The notes under the pieces were generated by a model that was given only the letters and a program-made list of their open reading frames with translations, was not told the origin of the DNA and ran no database searches. Below, piece by piece: positions 1-4,073 of a DNA stretch of 6,757 bases. The stretch is from Desulforhopalus sp. (lineage in GTDB: Bacteria > Desulfobacterota > Desulfobulbia > Desulfobulbales > Desulfocapsaceae), in NCBI GenBank assembly GCA_023231425.1, contig JALNVI010000105.1, positions 1 to 6,757 of the forward strand, written 5' to 3'. Positions within the stretch are counted from its first letter, which is position 1. Every line of letters starts with the position of its first letter. The position numbers and the translations under genes were made by a program.

Positions 1-462
1 CGTATCCGCCAGAAAATGATCGAAGAAAATCTGCTGGATGCTGTTATCGGCCTGCCGGGCAACCTGTTCCCGACCACCAACATCCCGGTGGCGATTCTGC
101 TCTTTGACCGTTCCCGTGAAAAAGGTGGTGTTCGCGAAGAGTGCAAAGACGTTTTCTTTGTGGACGCCAGCCGGGAATATGTCTCAGCCAAGAACCAAAA
201 TACGCTGAGTGCGGAGCATCTCGACAAGATTCTGCGCACATGCAAGGAGCGCAAAGAGGTTAAAAAATACGCTCATGTGGCTGAGTTCGCCGAGATTAGG
301 GAAAACGACTTCAACCTCAATATTCCCCGCTATGTGGACACCTTTGAGGAAGAAGAGGAAATCGATATCGATGCGGTGCAGGTGGAGATTGACGATCTGG
401 AAAAAGAGCTGGCGGAAGTTCGCAAACAGATGGCGGAAAAATTGCAACAGATCCAGAGGTAA
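1..462 (+). CDS. hsdM: Type I restriction-modification DNA methyltransferase subunit HsdM, C-terminal part (5' truncated by window)
   Basis: HsdM is the N6-adenine methyltransferase subunit that works with HsdS to methylate the recognition site. The frame is open from base 1, and 153 codons precede a TAA at 460-462; whole HsdM proteins are usually about 500 residues, so roughly the last third is present. The AdoMet-binding and NPPF/NPPY catalytic motifs lie upstream of the window. Visible family landmarks are NLLDAVIGLPGNLF, then PVAILLFDRSRE, KDVFFVDASREY, KNQNTL, and NDFNLNIPRYVDTFEEEEE. They are followed by a charged, coiled-coil-like tail (IDDLEKELAEVRKQM), the region that contacts HsdS in this family. 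The stop codon abuts a CACGAA repeat starting at 461, so the last few residues (LQQIQR) may have been altered when the repeat arrived. Family assignment is firm; the subtype (IC-like by appearance) is inference. Confidence 0.95.
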   Translation, partial: RIRQKMIEENLLDAVIGLPGNLFPTTNIPVAILLFDRSREKGGVREECKDVFFVDASREYVSAKNQNTLSAEHLDKILRTCKERKEVKKYAHVAEFAEIRENDFNLNIPRYVDTFEEEEEIDIDAVQVEIDDLEKELAEVRKQMAEKLQQIQR

Positions 463-481
463 CCACGAATGAACACAGATG
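461..481 (+). repeat. CACGAA-type repeat arm at the hsdM stop codon
   Basis: Bases 461-476 (AACCACGAATGAACAC) are identical to 1603-1618 at the end of dinD. CACGAA occurs at 464 and a decayed unit, CACAGA, at 474, a 10-bp period. Only one arm is present; no inverted partner lies nearby. The hsdM TAA (460-462) overlaps its first two bases. I do not recognise an official family name. Confidence 0.75.
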
Positions 482-487
482 TAAAAG

Positions 488-522
488 GGAGAAAGGAGAC
501 GGGAGACAGGAGACAGGAAAAA
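488..522 (+). repeat. Five-copy 7-bp purine tandem repeat (GGAGACA-type)
   Basis: Units begin at 488, 495, 502, 509 and 516: GGAGAAA, GGAGACG, GGAGACA, GGAGACA and a degraded GGAAAAA. The period is exactly 7 bp. It is non-coding, directly downstream of the CACGAA repeat arm and upstream of a palindrome. Length polymorphism is possible, but no coding effect is expected. Confidence 0.75.
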
Positions 523-535
523 GCAAAAGATTTCC

Positions 536-582
536 GTAGAGACGACCAATTTGGGCGTCTCCAGCACAACGGACGTTTCTAC
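536..582. repeat. Nested palindrome with GTAGAGACG arms
   Basis: An inner hairpin pairs 539-549 (GAGACGACCAA) with 551-561 (TTGGGCGTCTC), with ten of eleven pairs matching around a 1-nt centre. An outer pair joins 536-544 (GTAGAGACG) with 574-582 (CGTTTCTAC), one mismatch. The left arm can therefore pair with either right arm. There is no T-run after it, so it does not look like an intrinsic terminator. It resembles the short REP-like palindromes common in some bacterial genomes; that comparison is from memory. Confidence 0.6.
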
Positions 583-762
583 AATGAGATCAATTTTACA
601 GCCTGTTTCTTTATTCGTAATCGCTAAAAAAGATGTCCACGCAGTCGCGTTCTCTGGTCAGTAAAAAATGTGATTGGCATTATTTAGGAATTCGAAAATT
701 GCGAAAGATACGAAAGATGGCCGAATTCGAGGCGGTTGGACTCCACACAAGAGGATGTATAA
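583..762. other. Leader region upstream of dinD, no gene seen
   Basis: This is the non-repeat part of the 300-bp gap between hsdM and dinD. No protein-like frame was found. A 13-base stretch at 702-714 (CGAAAGATACGAA) matches, inverted, 1692-1704 in the dinD-hsdS repeat, so it is probably a decayed CACGAA-family fragment. A short inverted pair, GAATTCG/CGAATTC, lies at 688-694 and 722-728. AAGAGGA (749-755) is a good ribosome-binding site for dinD. No strong sigma-70 promoter and no E. coli-type LexA box (CTGT-N8-ACAG) was found by eye, although a separate dinD promoter would fit here. Confidence 0.5.
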
Positions 763-1614
763 ATGAGCAGTGACGATATAGAAAAACGACATCATCAGAC
801 ATTCGAGAATACCAAACAGCTTGGAAATGACGGCTCAGAATTCTGGATGGCCAGGCAGCTGGGGAAGATTCTGGACTATGCGGAATATCGAAACTTTCTG
901 CCGGTAATCGAAAAGGCAAAAAAAGCGTGTGCCAATAGCGGGCAACCCGTTGCTGATCATTTCGTGGAGATGCACGAGATGATCGAAATCGGGAAGGGCG
1001 GCAAAAGAGAAATGTCCTCCTATGCGCTCTCCCGCTATGCCTGTTATTTGATTGTCCAGAACGGCGATCCCTCCAAGCCGGTCATTGCCAATGGGCAGAC
1101 CTATTTCGCTCTCCAGACACGGCGGCAGGAACTGGTCGACGATGCAACCTTTCAGCGTCTGAAAGAGGATGAAAAGCGCATGTTCCTTCGCAATGAGATG
1201 AAGGAACACAACAAACAGCTGGTGGAAGCGGCACACCAGTCGGGCGTGGAGTCCAGGCTGGATTTTGCCATCTTTCAAAACCACGGCTACAAGGGCCTTT
1301 ATGGAGGACTGGACGCCAAAGGTATTCATCAGCATAAAGGTTTGAAAAAGAGTCAGCAGATTTTGGATAACATGGGCAGTACGGAGCTGGCCGCCAATCT
1401 TTTCCGCGCCACGCAGACCGAAGAAAAACTCCGCAGGGATAATATTCAGGGTAAAACAAGAGCCAATAAAACCCATTTTGAGGTTGGTAAAAAAGTGCGC
1501 CAGACCATTGAAGAGCTGGGCGGCACCATGCCCGAAGACCTGCCGACACCGGATGAGGACTTGAAGAAGTTGGAGAAGCGGGTGCAGAAAAAGCTGGGAG
1601 GGAACCACGAATGA
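763..1614 (+). CDS. dinD: DNA-damage-inducible protein D (DinD) homologue
   Basis: This 283-residue protein is close in length and sequence to E. coli DinD (about 274 residues). Recognisable blocks are FWMARQLGKILDYAEYRNF (27-45), LSRYACYLIVQNGDPSKPVI (89-108), GQTYFALQTRRQEL (111-124), EDEKRMFLRNEMKEHNKQLV (135-154), FAIFQNHGYKGLYGGLD (168-184) and MGSTELAANLFRATQTEEKL (204-223). The N-terminal part resembles the BRO-N-type domain. E. coli DinD belongs to the LexA regulon and has been reported to inhibit RecA-mediated strand exchange in vitro; the same role here is inference. The ATG at 763 follows AAGAGGA with a good spacing of about 7-8 nt. The last three residues (NHE) and the TGA stop come from a CACGAA repeat starting at 1603, so the native C-terminus may have been replaced. 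It lies between hsdM and hsdS, suggesting co-expression with the restriction system. Confidence 0.95.
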   Translation: MSSDDIEKRHHQTFENTKQLGNDGSEFWMARQLGKILDYAEYRNFLPVIEKAKKACANSGQPVADHFVEMHEMIEIGKGGKREMSSYALSRYACYLIVQNGDPSKPVIANGQTYFALQTRRQELVDDATFQRLKEDEKRMFLRNEMKEHNKQLVEAAHQSGVESRLDFAIFQNHGYKGLYGGLDAKGIHQHKGLKKSQQILDNMGSTELAANLFRATQTEEKLRRDNIQGKTRANKTHFEVGKKVRQTIEELGGTMPEDLPTPDEDLKKLEKRVQKKLGGNHE

Positions 1615-1710
1615 ACACGAATAAGCACGAATATTTTTGGGGGACAACGAAAAACACAAAAAGCACGAAAAAGGATTTTCATTTCGTGTGGTTCGTATCT
1701 TTCGTGGTTT
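1603..1710. repeat. CACGAA-family inverted repeat filling the dinD-hsdS gap
   Basis: The left arm (1603-1632) has CACGAA at 1606, 1616 and 1626, an exact 10-bp period. The right arm (1681-1710) is the same motif inverted: its reverse complement begins AAACCACGAAAGATACGAAC. A second, decayed left-type module (ACAACGAAAAACACAAAA, then GCACGAA) lies at about 1644-1670 and could also pair with the right arm. The element supplies the dinD stop codon and ends 16 nt before the hsdS ATG, leaving the hsdS ribosome-binding site outside it. In RNA it would form a long imperfect hairpin between the two genes. Confidence 0.75.
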
Positions 1711-1726
1711 CAACGGAGATTCAGGT

Positions 1727-2497
1727 ATGAATGATGGTTGGAAAAAATCGATACTTGGTCATCACATTGAATTTCTTACAGGATATCCATTCAAGAGTAC
1801 TGAATACTCGGAGGATGGAGAATCAATTCGTTTGTTACGTGGAGATAATATTATTCAAGGTTTTATTCGTTGGGATGGAGTTAAGCGATGGAGAAATACA
1901 ACAGATCCAAAGATCCAACGATATCGTCTTATTACGGGTGACTTTGTTATAGCTATGGACCGTACTTGGGTAAAAGCTGGCCTCAAGGCTTCGATTATAA
2001 CGGATAAAGATATACCATCACTTCTTGTTCAGCGCGTTGCGCGCTTGAGAACGAAGAAAAGTCTATATAGTAAACTCCTTCCCATATTAATTAGAAGCCA
2101 TAAGTTTGAACAATACGTTAAAGGCGTTCAGACAGAAACAGCTGTTCCGCATATAAGCCCCAGCCAAATAAAAAATTTCCCAGTGTTACTCCCTCCGCTT
2201 CCCGAACAAAAGGCCATTGCCAATCTGCTGTCCACCTGGGATGAGGCCATCGAGAAAACCGAACGGTTGATTCAGGCGAAGGAGCGATGCTTCCGCTGGT
2301 TATTACGGAAATTAATGTCGCCTGCAACATCGTCAAGTAATGAGTATTCAGTGATGAGTGATGAATTTAAAGACAATCCAGCCCTCAGTACAGCCGAATC
2401 CAAACCACTAAAGACACAAAAAAACGCGAAATGGAAGAAGGTGAAAATTGGCTCGTTTCTGACGAAGAGCCATATATCCGGTAGTAACGGTCTATAA
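1727..2497 (+). CDS. hsdS: Type I restriction specificity subunit HsdS, N-terminal half ending at an in-frame TAA
   Basis: HsdS recognises the two halves of a bipartite DNA target and bridges the HsdM subunits. This 256-residue product holds target-recognition domain 1 (about 1-150), the first conserved helical region (about 156-197, PPLPEQKAIANLLSTWDEAI then KTERLIQAKERCF), an unusually long linker (198-235) and only the first ~20 residues of the second recognition domain. TAA at 2495 interrupts it where relatives continue; the downstream sequence stays in the same frame. ATG 1727 was chosen because GGAG (1715-1718) precedes it by 8 nt; an in-frame TTG at 1637 lies inside the repeat and was rejected. 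Recognition domain 1 is AT-rich by hand count (33% GC at 1741-1800, versus 53% in the conserved region at 2221-2280), fitting exchange of recognition domains. One recognition domain plus one helical region is the makeup of half-S proteins that can act as homodimers. Confidence 0.88.
   Translation: MNDGWKKSILGHHIEFLTGYPFKSTEYSEDGESIRLLRGDNIIQGFIRWDGVKRWRNTTDPKIQRYRLITGDFVIAMDRTWVKAGLKASIITDKDIPSLLVQRVARLRTKKSLYSKLLPILIRSHKFEQYVKGVQTETAVPHISPSQIKNFPVLLPPLPEQKAIANLLSTWDEAIEKTERLIQAKERCFRWLLRKLMSPATSSSNEYSVMSDEFKDNPALSTAESKPLKTQKNAKWKKVKIGSFLTKSHISGSNGL
2403..2432 (+). repeat. CACGAA-type repeat arm inside the HsdS linker
   Basis: Bases 2403-2420 (AACCACTAAAGACACAAA) followed by AAAACGCGAAAT align with the repeat arm at 1603-1632: AACCAC, then ACAC, then a CGCGAA unit, with units 9-10 bp apart. 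It is translated within the linker between conserved region 1 and recognition domain 2 (approximately KPLKTQKNAK). It includes a run of seven A (2418-2424). The copy is more decayed than the others, so the assignment is moderate. Confidence 0.5.
2495..2497 (+). other. In-frame ochre codon splitting hsdS
   Basis: Codons on either side are in one frame: ...HISGSNGL, TAA, SKKITVKLYGKGV... This junction falls in a block that HsdS relatives carry continuously (pattern GSNG-x-x-KKITVKLYGKGV, recalled from the family). A single substitution from a sense codon is the simplest explanation. TAA also ends hsdM and the DUF1016 gene here, so it is a normal stop in this genome. A sequencing error cannot be excluded. 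Confidence 0.8.
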
Positions 2498-2512
2498 TCT
2501 AAAAAGATAACC

Positions 2513-3007
2513 GTGAAACTATATGGAAAAGGTGTTTTACCTAAAGACGCAAAACGTATTGGCAGTGCGACGACAAAGTATTACGTAAGAAAAACTGGCC
2601 AGTTTATTTACAGTAAACTTGATTTTTTAAATGGTGCTTTTGGTATCATCCCGGATGAACGCGACGGATTTGAGTCAACGCTAGATTTACCAGCTTTTGA
2701 TGTTTTGGATTCGGTTTTAAAAGAATGGTTTCTTTATTATATAATTCGGCCTGAATATTATACGAAACAGCTCGGTTTGGCTAAGGGGCAGCGAAAAGCA
2801 AGACGGGTAAACCCTACTGAATTTTTAAACTCAAAAATTCTTATTCCCCCTCTTGAGGAACAGGAAGAAATTACTGAATTTTTGACAATTTGCCAGCACG
2901 AAATCAACCTGCTAAAACAGCTCGCAGAAAAATACAAAACCCAAAAACGCGGTCTGATGCAGAAGATGCTGACAGGTATCTGGCGAGTGTGCGGCTTCGC
3001 CGAATGA
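2513..3007 (+). pseudogene. hsdS: HsdS C-terminal half, separated from the N-terminal half by one stop codon
   Basis: This is the rest of the specificity subunit, 164 residues if read from GTG 2513, which lies 15 nt past the stop. It has most of recognition domain 2 (GQFIYSKLDFLNGAFGIIP, then ESTLDLPAFDVL; GQRKARRVNPTEFL), conserved region 2 (IPPLEEQEEITEFL, from about residue 111) and the usual end block QKRGLMQKMLTGIWRV. Read through the TAA, the whole gene would be 427 codons, a normal HsdS length. GTG 2513 has no convincing ribosome-binding site, so the start is nominal; low-level re-initiation after the nearby stop is possible. It lacks the first ~20 residues of recognition domain 2, so it is unlikely to fold as a complete half-subunit alone. 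Recognition domain 2 is strongly AT-rich (28% GC at 2581-2640 by hand count). The TGA stop overlaps an ATG of the next gene. Confidence 0.8.
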
Positions 3008-3018
3008 TGAGGGATACG

Positions 3019-4071
3019 ATGAATGATGACTTGAAAAAAAAATCAGTACGTGTCCGGGGTGACCTGCTGAAGGATCTGAAATCATTGATTGATCGAGGCC
3101 GAAGCCAGGCCTTCGCAGCAATCAACAGTGCGATCACTGCAACCTTTTGGCATGTGGGCAGGCGAATCAATGAAGAAGTCCTCCATGGAGAACGGGCGGA
3201 ATACGGAAAGCAGGTTGTTGCTTTACTGGCAAAAGAACTGGTCTTGCAATATGGAAAAAGTTTTGAGGCGAAAAACCTGCGACGGATGATGCAGTTTGCA
3301 GAGGTCTTCCCTGATTTTGAGATTGTCGTTCCACTGGCACGACAATTGAGCTGGTCGCATTTTCTCATACTGATCCCCCTGAAGTCAGAGGACGCCCGAC
3401 TCTTTTATGCCCGTACAGCTGGCGAGTCAAGCTGGAGCAAGCGGGAGTTGAGGAATCAAATAGAACGCAAGGCTTTTGAGCGTTCGGAAATAGCCGACAC
3501 CAGGCTGGCTTTGGCTGAGGTTGATCATCTCGACGGCAACTTTAAAGATCCCTATTTTCTGGATTTTCTGGGGCTGAAAGAAGGCTATTTGGAAAATGAG
3601 CTGGAAAACGCTTTGCTCAGAGAACTTGAGCTGTTCATCTTGGAACTGGGGAAAGGCTTTGCGTTTGTGGAACGCCAAAAACGCATGATCATCGACGGAG
3701 AAGACTTCTACCTTGATCTCCTTTTCTATCATCGAAAACTCAAACGACTGGTAGCCATTGATTTGAAGATTGACCGCTTCAAAGCCGCTTTTAAAGGTCA
3801 GATGGAGCTCTACCTCAGTTGGCTCAACAAATATGAACGTCAGCAGGGTGAAGAAGCACCGATTGGGCTGATTCTCTGTGCCGAGGCTGGCAAAGAGCAG
3901 ATTGAACTGCTCAATATGCAGAAAGACAACATCATGGTTGCCGAATACTGGACAGAACTCCCGCCCAAAGAACTTCTGGAAAAGAAGCTGCACAGTGCTC
4001 TTATTGAGGTGCGTCAGCGGCTGGCTGAACGGAGGTTGTCAGACAGCGGGGAGCGGGATAATGAGGACTAA
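3019..4071 (+). CDS. DUF1016/YhcG-family PDDEXK nuclease domain protein
   Basis: The product is about 350 residues, matching the two-part DUF1016 family (E. coli YhcG is a relative). The N-terminal domain (about 15-150) includes INSAITATFWHVGRRINEEV, YGKQVVALLAKEL and LSWSHFLILIPL. The C-terminal PD-(D/E)XK-like domain (about 175-330) has YFLDFLGL, GFAFVERQKRMIIDGEDFYL and RLVAIDLKIDRFKAAFKGQM. Candidate active-site residues are D229 or D233 together with the D248-x-K250 pair. Its substrate is not known to me; family members are frequent passengers in Type I loci. The start is uncertain: ATG 3004 overlaps the hsdS stop as ATGA, whereas ATG 3019 follows GAGGGA (3009-3014) at a short spacing and was preferred. 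Nine consecutive A (3034-3042) lie just after the start. Only 2 nt separate its TAA from hsdR. A DNA-cleaving role beside restriction is inference. Confidence 0.88.
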   Translation: MNDDLKKKSVRVRGDLLKDLKSLIDRGRSQAFAAINSAITATFWHVGRRINEEVLHGERAEYGKQVVALLAKELVLQYGKSFEAKNLRRMMQFAEVFPDFEIVVPLARQLSWSHFLILIPLKSEDARLFYARTAGESSWSKRELRNQIERKAFERSEIADTRLALAEVDHLDGNFKDPYFLDFLGLKEGYLENELENALLRELELFILELGKGFAFVERQKRMIIDGEDFYLDLLFYHRKLKRLVAIDLKIDRFKAAFKGQMELYLSWLNKYERQQGEEAPIGLILCAEAGKEQIELLNMQKDNIMVAEYWTELPPKELLEKKLHSALIEVRQRLAERRLSDSGERDNED

Positions 4072-4073
4072 TT

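Noticed and set aside
469..627. Short + strand reading frame of 52 codons starting at the ATG inside the first repeat
   Set aside because: It runs through the CACGAA arm, the 7-bp tandem and the palindrome, has no ribosome-binding site and no recognisable protein features.
688..728. GAATTCG/CGAATTC inverted pair as an operator or LexA site
   Set aside because: Only 7 bp per arm with a 27-nt gap, and GAATTC is itself palindromic; no match to a LexA consensus I know.
595..763. Candidate dinD promoters (TTTACA at 595, TTGGAC at 736 with TATAAA at 758, TGGTCA at 655 with CATTAT at 678)
   Set aside because: The first lacks a good -10, the second overlaps the start codon, and the third matches only four of six bases in each box.
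461..1710. CACGAA repeats as a CRISPR array
   Set aside because: Units are 6-7 bp with 9-10 bp periods, degenerate, inverted and scattered; there are no uniform spacers and no cas genes.
835..1713. Minus-strand reading frame of 292 codons opposite dinD
   Set aside because: DinD on the + strand is a clear family match; the opposite frame is an antisense shadow that starts in the repeat.
1637..1726. Earlier in-frame TTG start for hsdS
   Set aside because: It lies inside the repeat and adds a repeat-derived peptide; ATG 1727 has a proper GGAG site 8 nt upstream and begins at normal HsdS sequence.
2495..2497. TAA as a recoded sense codon (alternative genetic code)
   Set aside because: TAA ends hsdM at 460 and the DUF1016 gene at 4069 at the expected protein ends, so it is an ordinary stop here.
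2890..3003. Earlier in-frame start for the DUF1016 gene
   Set aside because: It would overlap the coding end of hsdS out of frame for over 100 bp; ATG 3004 or 3019 fits operon packing and family start much better.
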